Of a stretch of 64,000 nucleotides of DNA, positions 38,621-48,669 are shown piece after piece; within the stretch, counting starts at the first letter, position 1; each line of letters opens with the position of its first letter. Origin of the DNA: Anaerolineae bacterium (GTDB lineage Bacteria > Chloroflexota > Anaerolineae > Promineifilales > Promineifilaceae); NCBI GenBank assembly GCA_019637635.1, contig JAHBVI010000003.1, positions 54,223-118,222 of the forward strand. Reading direction: 5' to 3'. The notes below the pieces were generated by a model that searched no databases, had not been told where the DNA came from, and saw only the letters and a list, made by a program, of their open reading frames with translations. Both the position numbers and the translations under genes were made by a program.

Positions 38621-41592
38621 TTGTCCTCGTTTTGCTGCCGTTTTTTATCCAGCAGGCGGGAGGCGAGGGTGCCGCTGGCGGGTGGCGGCGCTGTGGTTTT
38701 GGGTGGCGGCGGGCCGGGCGCCGAACCCGAAGTGGCTTCGGGCCGTCCGCTTCTCCCTTCTTCCTTCTTTTCCGCTTGCACCGCACCCTGCGCCGCATCC
38801 TGTCGCTGAATGGGTGGCGCCCCCTCTAAATTCTCCCCCTGTTTTTGCACTCCCGCCCGCTGTTTTGCCTGGAACAGGCGCGCCGCCTGTTCGGTGCGGG
38901 GCGCGGGCTGGGCCGGCTGTGGCTGCCAGCGGCCAAACGTGGCCGCATACGCCCGCTCCATATCCCGCCGGGTGATCACCAGGCGACGCAGGGCAATATC
39001 CAGCGGCAGCAGCAAAACGGCCACCAGCGCCAGCCAGGGCCAGATCGGCTGTGATACCGGCTGCGTGGTCAGGTCGTGGTTAAAGATGTAATCCGCTGCG
39101 GCCGTTTCCCCCACCAGCGCCGACAAATCCTGCCCGCCCGTTAATTCCGCCAGCGCCGCCAGCAGGGCGGGATTGGCTTCAAACTGTTTGTACTCCGGCG
39201 AATAACCCAGCACCCAGCCGCTGGTCTGCCCGATGGCCACTTCGTCATTGGCCGGGTCGTCGCCCGCCACGCGGATGAAATACGCGCCATCCCGCAGCGG
39301 CGTGAAGCGCCCCTCATACCGCCCCGGTGCAATCTGGGCCAGATTCACATTTTGTACTTGCCCATCCGGAGCCACAATGTTGGCTTCCATCACCAGGTTG
39401 TTCTGAAAATCACCCGCCGTACTGCGGGCATCCACTGTCAGGGTGGCCTGGGCGCCGGTGTAGCTCACGGCCGTTTCCACATTACTGTCTCTACCCTGCG
39501 ATACCGTCCAACGGATGGCCTGCGCCCAAAAGGCGGGGAAACCCGGCCACTGCACCCAATCTTGCGCCCAACGCCCGGTGGCGTCCGAAGTCCAGGCCAC
39601 CGCCCGCCCCAGGCCATACTGCCAGGCCGCCAGCAGCGGGTCGCCCTGGTGCGTGGTCAGAATGACTTGCGCTGTGGCTTTGGGGCTGCTGCCCACGTAG
39701 CCGTAGAGGGGGGGCACGGCCGTGATCCCGCTCAAAATAGGGCTGCTGCTGCTGAGTTCCGGGAAAAATCGCTCTTCAATTAAATAGCTGCGCTGGATAT
39801 TGGTCGTCTCCTGCGTGAAAATTTGGGGCAGATTGGCGGCGCGGTCGGTGAAATGGAAACGGCCGTTGCCCCGTTCGGCCATCTCTTGCAGCCAGGGCAC
39901 GTCCGGGCCGCCGCCAATGCTCACAAAAGAAACGGTCACGTCTTCGGCCGTCAGCGCGTCCAGCAATTCCGGCACCCCCTCCTTCTCCTCTGAATCCGCA
40001 CCATCGGCCAGGACGATGATGTGTTTGATGAGCGTGGGCGATTGGGCTAATGCTTCCGCCGCCGCTTCCAACCCGGTGCGCACGTAAATGCCGCCGCCGC
40101 CCGCGCCAATTTCCCGGATCAGGTTAATGGCCGTCACCCGGTCGCTGGCGGGCAGCGGGCCAATGGGGTTGTCCGGTCTGGTGTCTACGGGGATAACGGT
40201 GATGTAGTCGAAATCATTCAGCAGTTCCACCACCCGCACCGCGCCCTCGGCGGCCAGTTGAATTTTGGACACGCCGCCTTCGTCCGCACCCATGCTGCCG
40301 GAGCGGTCAATGACGATGACCATGCTCACTGCCGGGAATCGCTCCTGGTCTTTAATTTGCATGTCCACCGGCAGCGTCTCTTCCAGCGGCGTTTTGAAGT
40401 AGCCGCCCATGCCGTAGCTTTGCGGGCCGCCGATGGCTACCAGACCACCGCCCAGGTCACGCACGTAGCTTTGCAGCGTCTCCATTTTGCGCGGCGTCAG
40501 GTTTTTGGCGTTGACGTTCACCAGGACGATGGTGGCGTAGTTGCTCAATTGGGCCAGGGTGGCGGGGAAATCGGCCGGGGTGATGCGGTCAACGGGCAGC
40601 CCCACCGCCTCCAGGGCTGCTTGCAATTGGGGGGATTCATCCGGCTGGGGCGCCCCGTCGTCGCCGACCGTGCCATCGTTGGCCACCAGCAGCACCCGCG
40701 GCGGCCCGATGATTTCGGTGAAGGCAGCCAGTTCGTTGTTTTGGAAATAGGTGTCATTGGCCGGTTCAATTTGCACCCGGTAGCGGGCAAACTCTTGCTC
40801 CCCGGCGCGCAGGCGCACCGAAAAGTTATTAACGCCGCGCCGCAAATCCACCGGCTCTTCATGCACCACCGCGCCGCCAGACAATACGCGCAGGGTGGCG
40901 GGCATGTTGGCCGTGCTTTCGGCGGCGACGTCTATGCGGAAAATTTCGCCCTGGCTGATGCGCGTGGGGGCGCGCACCTCGGCCAGCCAGACTTCGGTCA
41001 ATTCGCCTTCTGTCTGGCGGGTCAGGGGCACGTAGCTGATTTCCACGCCGGCGTTGGCCGCCAGTTTTGCCGCCGCTTCGGTGTTGCCGATGGTGGCAAT
41101 GCCGTCGCTGAGGATGACGATGCGCCGCCCGCTGCCGGCCGGGAAGAGGGCCAGCCCCAGGCGGATGGCTTCGGCCAGGTTGCTTTGCAGTGATTGGGGC
41201 ACGGAAGTGATGGGGGCCAGTTCGGCCAGCCCACTCATGGGGCGTTCGACCAGGGCGTTGGCGCCAAAGAGGATGACGGCCGTCTGATCATCCGGTTTCA
41301 TGCGGGACACGGCCGTTTGTACAAACTCTTCGGCGTAAGCGGCCTGTTCCGGGCTGATGGAGTCGGAGGCATCCACCAGAAAAACAACGGCCAGGGTATT
41401 GTTGGCCTGCACCAGTTGGCTGCCCGCCAGCGCCAGTACCAACAGCAGCAGGAGCAGCCCCCGCAGCCCCAGGCTGACCCACTCCCGGCGCTGCCGCCGC
41501 CCCTCACGCGCCCCACCACGCGGCCAGCCGACCCAGGCGATAAAGGGAATGGCCAGTAACAGCAGGAGGGCGAGGGGAGCGGTAAAAGACAT
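38617..41592 (-). CDS. Membrane protein with two VWA domains and a glutamine-amidotransferase-like domain
   Basis: This 991-residue protein starts MSFTAPLALLLLLAIPF with N-terminal membrane helices as in BatA. A first VWA-like region carries a MIDAS motif DASDS (near 74-78). A Rossmann/GATase1-like domain spans about 280-400 (GGGLVAIGGPQSYGMGGY). A second VWA has DRSGSMG near 430. Beta domains follow, then a C-terminal helix (WPWLALVAVLLLPLDIAL) and a Pro/Gln-rich tail. These proteins are envelope scaffold or surface-sensing proteins. The short gene after it overlaps by 4 bp; the kinase gene precedes it across a repeat. Confidence 0.85.
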   Translation of the reverse strand: MSFTAPLALLLLLAIPFIAWVGWPRGGAREGRRQRREWVSLGLRGLLLLLLVLALAGSQLVQANNTLAVVFLVDASDSISPEQAAYAEEFVQTAVSRMKPDDQTAVILFGANALVERPMSGLAELAPITSVPQSLQSNLAEAIRLGLALFPAGSGRRIVILSDGIATIGNTEAAAKLAANAGVEISYVPLTRQTEGELTEVWLAEVRAPTRISQGEIFRIDVAAESTANMPATLRVLSGGAVVHEEPVDLRRGVNNFSVRLRAGEQEFARYRVQIEPANDTYFQNNELAAFTEIIGPPRVLLVANDGTVGDDGAPQPDESPQLQAALEAVGLPVDRITPADFPATLAQLSNYATIVLVNVNAKNLTPRKMETLQSYVRDLGGGLVAIGGPQSYGMGGYFKTPLEETLPVDMQIKDQERFPAVSMVIVIDRSGSMGADEGGVSKIQLAAEGAVRVVELLNDFDYITVIPVDTRPDNPIGPLPASDRVTAINLIREIGAGGGGIYVRTGLEAAAEALAQSPTLIKHIIVLADGADSEEKEGVPELLDALTAEDVTVSFVSIGGGPDVPWLQEMAERGNGRFHFTDRAANLPQIFTQETTNIQRSYLIEERFFPELSSSSPILSGITAVPPLYGYVGSSPKATAQVILTTHQGDPLLAAWQYGLGRAVAWTSDATGRWAQDWVQWPGFPAFWAQAIRWTVSQGRDSNVETAVSYTGAQATLTVDARSTAGDFQNNLVMEANIVAPDGQVQNVNLAQIAPGRYEGRFTPLRDGAYFIRVAGDDPANDEVAIGQTSGWVLGYSPEYKQFEANPALLAALAELTGGQDLSALVGETAAADYIFNHDLTTQPVSQPIWPWLALVAVLLLPLDIALRRLVITRRDMERAYAATFGRWQPQPAQPAPRTEQAARLFQAKQRAGVQKQGENLEGAPPIQRQDAAQGAVQAEKKEEGRSGRPEATSGSAPGPPPPKTTAPPPASGTLASRLLDKKRQQNEDK

Positions 41593-41656
41593 TGGATGCG
41601 TGATGCGTGATGCGTGATGCGTGATTTAGTCACGGGTCACGCATCACGCATCACTC
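41590..41656. repeat. Inverted repeat, GTGATGCG class
   Basis: Four tandem GATGCGTGATGCGTGATGCG-like units and the complementary CACGCATCACGCATCACTC sit between the kinase stop and the VWA start. They occupy the whole spacer and touch the kinase 3' end. Confidence 0.85.
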
Positions 41657-43834
41657 TTCATACACAAGTGGCAGGTAAATGGTAAAGGTACTGCCATTGC
41701 CGTATTTACTTTCGGCGGTGATGTGGCCGCCGTGCGCTTTGATGATGAATTGGGCCAGGGCAAGACCCAAACCGGCGCGACGGCCGTTGCCATTTTTACC
41801 GCCGGGGTTGAACCCATCCCACAGCGTTTCCAACCGTTCATCCGGGATGCCCACGCCATTGTCCAGAATGCGCATGAAGGCGTCGCTGCCTTCGCTGCCA
41901 CATTCCACCATCACCATGCCGCCAATTTTATTGAACTTGATGGCGTTGTGGAGCAGATGTTGGGCGGCTTCTAACAATTGCGGCGCGTCACCCAGCGCGA
42001 CTGCCTGGGTGGGGTCGGCGTGGAAATCCACCTTCACGCGGCGGGCGTCGGCCATGCTGTGCAGTTGCCGAATCGCTTCCTGGGCGATTTGCTCCAGGTG
42101 TACCGGCTCAAATTTGAACTGGCTGCGCATCTGGATACGGGCGGAAATGGTGATGAGGTTGTCTATGGGGGCGCGCAAGGCGGCAATTTGCTGGCCGATC
42201 TCAGCGACAATCTGCCCTTCTTTTTCGCCTGTTTTGCCCTCGTATTTTTTTAGTTCGCGGTTGATGTCGGTAAACGGCCGTCGTAAATCCGGCGAGATCA
42301 TCTCGATAAAGTCGGCGTACAGATTGACCAGTTCTTGAAGATGTTGCTTTTCACGGGCCAACGTCTGGTTCTGGCGGAAGACGTAGTCGTTAATCTGGCG
42401 CAGGCTGGCCAGATTATACGCCTGGGCCAGCAGCGGGCTAAACTGCCCCGCCCAGCCATGCAGCAGCGCCAGGTCTTCCTGGCTGTACCCTTCGCCGGTG
42501 TATTTGGGGCCTAAGGCCAGCACGCCAATCATCGTCTCCCCGGCGCGCAGAGGTTGGTACAACACCCGCTGCCACCGGTTCAGCAGTTCTCGCTCTGCTT
42601 CGGGAACGTCCACGTACTGCTCCACCGTGTCCAGGTCGGCGTGAATGAGGGGGGTATTGCTCTGGCGCAGGTGTTGGCTAAAGGGGCTGTCCGGGTTGAA
42701 GTCGGTGGGTACGTGGGGGAGTTTATCCAGGCTGGCTAACGGCCGTAATACCAACCGCCCGCCCGGCCCATCATCCGCCTTAAACAGCCAGGCGTCGTCG
42801 GTGGTCAGGTTGGACTGCACCAGCCGCAGAAAAATCTGCCCCAACTGCCCCGGTTCGGGCGTATTACCGGCGATGTTACTGAACTCGGCCAGGGCCACTT
42901 CCCGTTTTTGCTGGCCGCGCAAGAAGATGCGGCGCGTAAACTCATTCACCCAACGATAAACCAGGGTGAAAAAAGCGGCAAAGAGGGCGGCGGCGATGGT
43001 GATGATGAGGGTTTGGGTGGACACGGCCGTGGCCGTCGGTAAATTGGACACCGTTTGCACAATGACGGAGAGCGCCAGCCAGGTAAGGCCAAAGATGATG
43101 AGTGTGCTTGCCAACCGGCTGAGCGCCTGCCGTGAGGCCAGTTGCAGTTCCGGCAGGTGCGGGCGGGTGAGGGTGAGCGTGCCAATCAGCGCCGCCGCCA
43201 GGATAATGAGAATGCCCAACTGCTGCCAGCCAGACTGCCCCATCTGTTGAATGGAAGCAAAACCAAAACCGACGACAAACAGGGAGATGACCAGCAGCCA
43301 GTAATTGACCTGGTTGCGATAAATGGAAAGGGGCAGGTTCACCTTCACCTGCTGTGTCAAAATCCAGGCCGCCAGAATGGGGATGAGCCAGGCGGCAATC
43401 CACACCGCCGACCAGATGGCCCCCTGAAAAATGGTCTGCCCCCCGGCCACAAACAGCGGCAGGTAAAATCCCCAAATGGTGGGGTCCAGAGCAATGGCGG
43501 CGGCGATGAGCAGCAAACTGAGGAACAGGGCCACACGGCCGTGACCCTTGGGCAAATTAAAGTAGGTGAGAGTGGTGAGGAGGAGGGTGACGGCCGTGAA
43601 GTTCAGCGCATACGTGCCCACCACTCCCCAGTTAAAAACCAGAATATCGGGAAACGAGAGGCCGCCAAAAAAACGCAGGACGCTGCTGGCCCACACCGCC
43701 GCCAACAGCAGCGTCAGCGACCAACGCATATACAGCCGCCGCCGTTTCAGCCGCGCCCGCCATAAATAGATGATCATGGCGATGAAGCTGAGCGGCAATA
43801 GCGCTATCAATAAAAACTGCAAGGTAAGCGTCAT
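41651..43834 (-). CDS. Membrane histidine-kinase-like sensor with a degenerate H-box
   Basis: This 727-residue protein has about eight N-terminal membrane helices, a GAF-like region (about 330-460) and a C-terminal HATPase_c with N-box HNAIKF, G1 DNGVGIPD and G2 GRRAGLGLAL. The HisKA-like helix, near residue 513, reads ISPDLRRPF where SHELRTPL would be expected: the histidine is a proline. It may therefore not autophosphorylate there, and may act as an ATP sensor, or pair with another kinase. No response regulator is next to it. Read-through from it would reach the VWA gene. Confidence 0.85.
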   Translation of the reverse strand: MTLTLQFLLIALLPLSFIAMIIYLWRARLKRRRLYMRWSLTLLLAAVWASSVLRFFGGLSFPDILVFNWGVVGTYALNFTAVTLLLTTLTYFNLPKGHGRVALFLSLLLIAAAIALDPTIWGFYLPLFVAGGQTIFQGAIWSAVWIAAWLIPILAAWILTQQVKVNLPLSIYRNQVNYWLLVISLFVVGFGFASIQQMGQSGWQQLGILIILAAALIGTLTLTRPHLPELQLASRQALSRLASTLIIFGLTWLALSVIVQTVSNLPTATAVSTQTLIITIAAALFAAFFTLVYRWVNEFTRRIFLRGQQKREVALAEFSNIAGNTPEPGQLGQIFLRLVQSNLTTDDAWLFKADDGPGGRLVLRPLASLDKLPHVPTDFNPDSPFSQHLRQSNTPLIHADLDTVEQYVDVPEAERELLNRWQRVLYQPLRAGETMIGVLALGPKYTGEGYSQEDLALLHGWAGQFSPLLAQAYNLASLRQINDYVFRQNQTLAREKQHLQELVNLYADFIEMISPDLRRPFTDINRELKKYEGKTGEKEGQIVAEIGQQIAALRAPIDNLITISARIQMRSQFKFEPVHLEQIAQEAIRQLHSMADARRVKVDFHADPTQAVALGDAPQLLEAAQHLLHNAIKFNKIGGMVMVECGSEGSDAFMRILDNGVGIPDERLETLWDGFNPGGKNGNGRRAGLGLALAQFIIKAHGGHITAESKYGNGSTFTIYLPLVYEE

Positions 43835-43846
43835 GTTTACGGCGAA

Positions 43847-43882
43847 GACCCTAAGGGTTTTCCTAAAACCATTAGGGTCTCA
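43847..43882. repeat. Inverted repeat with GACCCTAAGGGTTTT arms
   Basis: GACCCTAAGGGTTTT and AAAACCATTAGGGTC; related in sequence to 20520-20580. It lies in the spacer before the kinase. Confidence 0.7.
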
Positions 43883-44068
43883 TTTGAACTACGCGGGATT
43901 ATATCAGGATTGGGTAATTGAGCAGGAGGTGATTTGGAAAGATACGGCCGTTTATCCCAAATTTATCCCAAATCCAGATTTGGGAAATCAGGGAAATAAT
44001 TTGGGAAAGGGTTGGGAAATACTGCACCAGTGTCACACAATCTATGGCTGTCAACCTGTCCGCTCGTT

Positions 44069-45418
44069 TTATTTGAGGATGTAGTGGGTGCCTTTTTTGG
44101 AGCCGCTTTTGAGCAGGATGCTGCGGTCTACCAGGTCTTTGAGGTCCAGGCGCAGGGTTTCGGCCGTGACATCCGGGCATAACTGCTGGTAATCGCGGCT
44201 GGTGATGCTGCCGTTCTCGCGCACAAAGGTGAGGGCGCGCGCCTGCCGTTCGTTCATGCTCTTTGTCCATTTGGGCGTGGGGGCGCGCTCTCGTTTGTTG
44301 CGCAGGCTAACGGTAAAGAGGTGGGGAGTGGCTTTGAATTCCGGGGGTTCGTGCCCGGCCTGGGTCATCTCTTCGATCATCTGGTCAATGCCCAGCCCCA
44401 ACTCTTCGATGTAGCCCCATTGGAACAGACCGCTGACCAGGCGGGGGTTGCGCGAAAAATGCTCCTCCACCAGGTTATCCAGCGTCATATAGCCGGGCAG
44501 TCCGCCGGGGCTGATGATTTCCAGCCGGTCGGCGTACATGCGCACTTCAATGCGCCGCCCGCGAATGCGATAGTCCCGGTGGGCGACGGCGTTGACCAGC
44601 GCTTCGCGCACGGCAAAGCGGGGGTATTCCAGCAGTTCGGCCCGTTCCAGACCGTTGACGGTAGCACCAACGCGCATTTCTTCAAAGATGATGTTCCAGG
44701 CGCGTTCGATGATACGCGCCAGATTGCCGGAGATCTCGTCCCGACGGCCGTAGCCAATGCCCCCATCTTCCCCACGCGGCTCCGTCCCCGGAAATTTGAC
44801 GAAAGTGATGCCGCTCTGCGGGAAAAAGAGCTGCGGTTTCTTGCCAAACAACAAAATGCCAATGGTGGTGGGTTCCCCTTCCCGGTTGGTAGCCCCAATC
44901 TCATACAGCAGTTCGGCCACGTCCAGTGTGCGCGGCGCGCCGCGTTCTTCCCGCCGCGCCAGGTAGTCGCGGATAATGTCCTGGTCCAGGTCATCGGGGC
45001 GGGCGCCGGGCACAATTTCCGTTTCGTACTCGGCGGTGTTTTTGCTGGCAGCCAGGTCACGCACTTCGTCGCCGCTGAGCGGGCGGTTTTGGGCGCCGCT
45101 GCGGATGAGGACACGGCCGTCGTCCAGCGCATGGAGTTCCGTGCTGCGCGGCACATGCAGACCAATGAGGACGCCGCTGCGTGTCTCCACCGGCTGCCAG
45201 TTGGTGGGCACGGGTGGGCGGCATAAGCCGGCGGCCTCGCGCAGCGCGCCTTCGGCTTCTTCTTCCCAGATGGGGGTGGTGGGACGGCCGTTGTCGTCCA
45301 GCCCCAACACAATCACCCCGCCATCGCCATTAGCCAGCGCCACCAGACACTCCGCCAGCGGCTCAATGTCCGCCGCCGGTAAAAAAGCAAGCCGTGAACC
45401 CGGTTTTTCTTTTAACAT
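44069..45418 (-). CDS. AlbA_2 / RecG-like ATP-binding transcriptional regulator
   Basis: This 449-residue protein starts MLKEKPGSRLAFLPAADIEP. N-terminal AlbA_2 (LVALANGDGGVIVLGLDDNG), middle HATPase_c_4-like part (AVREALVNAVAHRDYRIRGR, then GGLPGYMTLDNL) and a C-terminal winged helix (ITSRDYQQLCPDVTAETLRL). Such proteins are DNA-binding regulators or defence-associated ATPases. ATG at 45418 has no Shine-Dalgarno; TTACAAT ends about 9 bases before it, so the message may be leaderless. A BrnT-type pair lies just upstream on the same strand. Confidence 0.8.
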   Translation of the reverse strand: MLKEKPGSRLAFLPAADIEPLAECLVALANGDGGVIVLGLDDNGRPTTPIWEEEAEGALREAAGLCRPPVPTNWQPVETRSGVLIGLHVPRSTELHALDDGRVLIRSGAQNRPLSGDEVRDLAASKNTAEYETEIVPGARPDDLDQDIIRDYLARREERGAPRTLDVAELLYEIGATNREGEPTTIGILLFGKKPQLFFPQSGITFVKFPGTEPRGEDGGIGYGRRDEISGNLARIIERAWNIIFEEMRVGATVNGLERAELLEYPRFAVREALVNAVAHRDYRIRGRRIEVRMYADRLEIISPGGLPGYMTLDNLVEEHFSRNPRLVSGLFQWGYIEELGLGIDQMIEEMTQAGHEPPEFKATPHLFTVSLRNKRERAPTPKWTKSMNERQARALTFVRENGSITSRDYQQLCPDVTAETLRLDLKDLVDRSILLKSGSKKGTHYILK

Positions 45419-45460
45419 AATGTGATTGTAACACAGGGATGTGACGGCTATAGTCACAGT

Positions 45461-45721
45461 TTATTGGGTCAACAGCCGTTCTTGTAACCAGAGGTTTGCC
45501 AGACTCTCTGCGCTCAAACCCCGATGTTTAGCTTCACTACGCAGGCGAATGAGCAAATCTGGATCTATGGCAATGTAGTGGCGGCGAGTTTTCAGGTCAA
45601 ACTCCATATCCACTTCATAGGTCTGGTCATCAAATTCAGTAGCATCATGCGTATCCCAAAAGTCCGCCATTTCCGCCAACGACTGTGCCTGTGAAAGAGT
45701 GCTTTTGTTACTTTCGTCCAT
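45461..45721 (-). CDS. CopG/BrnA-like antitoxin
   Basis: This 86-residue protein has an N-terminal helical part (SLAEMADFWDTHDATEF) and a ribbon-helix-helix-like C-terminus (IAIDPDLLIRLRSEAKHRGL). It overlaps the BrnT-like toxin by 14 bp and would bind toxin and promoter. Start at 45721 is fixed by the overlap. The family name is by pattern. Confidence 0.75.
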   Translation of the reverse strand: MDESNKSTLSQAQSLAEMADFWDTHDATEFDDQTYEVDMEFDLKTRRHYIAIDPDLLIRLRSEAKHRGLSAESLANLWLQERLLTQ

Positions 45722-45992
45722 AAGTACGTTTTTCCTTCCTGGTCATGTCACGCGCTGTGACAATCAACGCCCTCTGCTTAGGCTTGGCAATGAAGTAAAC
45801 AGCCAGATAACGTCCTCCATCGCTTTGCCCAAAAGCGGCATATAAATCTTCATCCCGCTGATGTCCGCGTTCCATAAAACGAACATGAGGATAGTTCATC
45901 AATGCCTGTTCCACTTCAAAAGGGTGAACCCGATGTTTGCGAACGATCTTATCTTCAACAGCTTCTAGCCAAATGATTTCCTCGATCTTCAT
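45708..45992 (-). CDS. BrnT-like toxin
   Basis: This 94-residue protein fits BrnT/RelE-type RNases: EVEQALMNYPHVRFMERGHQ, a GGRYLAVYFIAKPKQRALIV core and a C-terminal ARDMTRKEKRTYGRK basic tail. The CopG-type antitoxin follows at once. ATG at 45992 is preceded by AGGTAAAC. Confidence 0.8.
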   Translation of the reverse strand: MKIEEIIWLEAVEDKIVRKHRVHPFEVEQALMNYPHVRFMERGHQRDEDLYAAFGQSDGGRYLAVYFIAKPKQRALIVTARDMTRKEKRTYGRK

Positions 45993-46097
45993 GTTTACCT
46001 GGTGAAGATTATAAAGGTATAGAACCTGAGTTTACAACCTGGATCAGGCTTTTGTACCGTAGAATTGTACTCTTATCGGATTGAGACAGTAAACGAG

Positions 46098-48524
46098 TTA
46101 AGGCTTATGAACAACGTCAAGGCTGGCGAAATGCTCTTGCAGCAGGCGGTGGATGAAGATGTAGCCACCACCGACTTTGTGCAGAATGGCGCGGTTCGCG
46201 GCTTCGTCTAAAAAGTCACTGTATGCCCAGGGCATATGCCCCAACTGCACCAGCCAGAAACGCAGCCACAGATGGTTGAGTACGCTGCCCATGCCGTATA
46301 ACGCCGCGGCAATCCAGGCCACCAACACACCGACCAATGCCCCAAATGGGCCGCTCCAAAAGAAGGCGGTGGTCAGGCTCATGACAATGGCAAACAGGCC
46401 GGCGGCGGCCAGGCCGCTGCTGGCGGAGAGCCAGAGTCCCTGGTTGGGGGCGCTGGTGGTGGGCAGGCGGTTGCCACGCAAGCCGCCCAACAGCGTCGCC
46501 AGCAGGGTGATGCTGAAAACGGTGCGGAAGATGGGATTTGATCCTACCACCTGATACTCCACCAGTTCAAAAATGGCCCCGGCTACCAGCCCAAACCCCA
46601 AACCAACCAGTGCGCCCGACCATGACCAGCTTAATACTTCAATGGGGCGGATGTCGCTGCGGTAGCTGGCGCCATGAATGAAAAAGGAAATGATGGCAAA
46701 GGTGATGCCGGTAAAGAGAGCGGAAGCCAGACCGAGCAGGGGTGAACGGTATAAACCGGCAAAGGCCAGCGAAGCCACCGACACCACCAGGACGACGACG
46801 GCCGTTTGCCCCCATTCATCGCGCGGCCGGGGCACGAAGGCTTCGCCCAACCGGGCGCGCCGCTCGTAAAAGGCGATGTCCGTCAGACCCACCAGCAGTC
46901 CCAACAGCAGGGAAATGAGCAGGAACAGCGTCAGGCTGAGTGGCAGCAGAGGAATGCGCCAGGCATCGGTCACGGCCGTAGACCAGACCGTATCAAACTG
47001 GGGCAGCGACAGGCGCACCAGCAGCCAGAACATGGAGAGCACGACGCCCAATGAGAAGCCGTCCAGCAGCCGGGAGGTGAGAATAAAGGCACGCTGCTGC
47101 CCTGGCGTGGGCAGCCAACTGGGTTGTAGCTGTTCCAGCAAAAAGACGGTCTGGTTGTGCTGCTCCATCTTACGCGCCAGCCAGGCCAGCCAATGGCCGG
47201 TCTGTTCGGGCGTGTGGGAGAGGGTACCGCGCCGGGCCAATGCCTGGTTGACATAAGTAGTGAATACCTGACGGCGGCGGGCTTCGCTGTCGGTAGAGGG
47301 GGCGGTGTTGACAGGCGTCTCTGGCCGATAGGAATCACTCAGCACCCGCAGCATGAGGGGGGATTGCACCATTTCGCCCAGGACGGGGTCACGGGTGATG
47401 GCGCGGCGGGCGCGTTCCAGGGGGATGTGTACGGCCGTCAGGTATTCTTCAATTTGTGCCGATGTCAGCGGTTGCAGCCGGATGGCGCCGCTCAGTTTAA
47501 TGGGCATCTGGGCGGCCTGGTAATCATTCTGGCGGCTGCATACCACAATGCCCGCCAGTCCGTTTGTCTGGCGAAACTGGTTAATCGCCTGGATGCAGGC
47601 AGCCTGGTAATGGGGCGTTACTTCATCCAACCCATCCAGCAGCAAGATCAGGTCATCATCCGCCAACCAATCACGCCCCAGGTTGCGCGGTACCTGGTAC
47701 TTGGCCGTTAACTCGCCCACAATCCAATTCGCCAGCGGCGGCCGATTTTCGGCCCAGGAGGCCAGGTTGAGGATGACAGGAATGGGCTGTGACGCATCGG
47801 CGCGGGCGCGGGCAATCAGGTGGCGGGCCAGGGTGATCAGGGTGATGGTTTTGCCACTGCCGGGCGCGCCCAAAATAAGCAGGGCGCGGTCGGTGGCAAA
47901 GAAGATGCCGGGAACATCGCTGGCGGTTGGCTGCGCTGTATCCAGAATATCCTGCCAGGGGTGGGACACGGCCGTGTCCCATCGCTCCCAGGCCACATCC
48001 AGCAGCGCCGTTTCACTTACCGCCTTCTCCAATACACCATTGACCCAAAAATTCTCCACTTTGTCCAGGAGGATCAATTCTTTGCGCCGCCTGTCGGTGA
48101 GGAGGTGGGCGATGAGGACATCGCGGGGTGAAGGGGTGAGCAGGTGAGCAGGTGATGGGGCGGGCAATGGAGACATCGCGGAGTGTGGCGGGGCAGGTGT
48201 CGTGTCGGGGAAGATTTGGGCCAGTTCGGCTTCATCCAGGGCACGGTAGTTGCCGGCGGCGAGGAAGGTGTTGGCTTCAGATGGGGAAGGCAGGCCACCA
48301 CGTTGGTGCAGCACGGCCAGCAGCGCCACCAGCACCAGCCGGTCATCGGCGTGAATTTTGCTCTTGTCTCGTTCCCAGTCGGAAACGGCCGCGCCCGAAT
48401 AACCGGCATGGCCGATTTCGTCGCCAATCAGTTCGCCGAGGCGGGACTGGGTCAACGCCCCGCCCCGCAGAGGATCACTGCATTGGCGGCGGTAGAGACG
48501 TAAAAGATGGCCGAAGGAATCCAT
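46098..48524 (-). CDS. XRE-HTH / NACHT NTPase / membrane protein
   Basis: This 808-residue protein starts MDSFGHLLRLYRRQ with an XRE-type HTH (about 8-75, SRLGELIGDEIGHAGYSGAA). A NACHT domain follows with Walker A GAPGSGKT near 220 and Walker B LLLLDGLDE near 295. The C-terminal 350 residues hold about eight membrane helices. NACHT proteins in bacteria act in antiphage defence and signalling; the HTH suggests control of its own or other genes. ATG at 48524 lacks a Shine-Dalgarno; a GTG at 48557 is possible. It stands alone between the BrnT pair and the membrane/PspA cluster. Confidence 0.8.
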   Translation of the reverse strand: MDSFGHLLRLYRRQCSDPLRGGALTQSRLGELIGDEIGHAGYSGAAVSDWERDKSKIHADDRLVLVALLAVLHQRGGLPSPSEANTFLAAGNYRALDEAELAQIFPDTTPAPPHSAMSPLPAPSPAHLLTPSPRDVLIAHLLTDRRRKELILLDKVENFWVNGVLEKAVSETALLDVAWERWDTAVSHPWQDILDTAQPTASDVPGIFFATDRALLILGAPGSGKTITLITLARHLIARARADASQPIPVILNLASWAENRPPLANWIVGELTAKYQVPRNLGRDWLADDDLILLLDGLDEVTPHYQAACIQAINQFRQTNGLAGIVVCSRQNDYQAAQMPIKLSGAIRLQPLTSAQIEEYLTAVHIPLERARRAITRDPVLGEMVQSPLMLRVLSDSYRPETPVNTAPSTDSEARRRQVFTTYVNQALARRGTLSHTPEQTGHWLAWLARKMEQHNQTVFLLEQLQPSWLPTPGQQRAFILTSRLLDGFSLGVVLSMFWLLVRLSLPQFDTVWSTAVTDAWRIPLLPLSLTLFLLISLLLGLLVGLTDIAFYERRARLGEAFVPRPRDEWGQTAVVVLVVSVASLAFAGLYRSPLLGLASALFTGITFAIISFFIHGASYRSDIRPIEVLSWSWSGALVGLGFGLVAGAIFELVEYQVVGSNPIFRTVFSITLLATLLGGLRGNRLPTTSAPNQGLWLSASSGLAAAGLFAIVMSLTTAFFWSGPFGALVGVLVAWIAAALYGMGSVLNHLWLRFWLVQLGHMPWAYSDFLDEAANRAILHKVGGGYIFIHRLLQEHFASLDVVHKP

Positions 48525-48669
48525 TTTAAGTGCTGCTTGAGCAAATTTAAGTATCACCCTGTTCAGCTTGAGTGGCAGATGCTCTATGGTACGCGCAATG
48601 ATAACGCAGACACGGCCGTTTTCGCCAACAGAATTACGGCTATCTGATTTTTAGAACTGAGAGGTGAAT

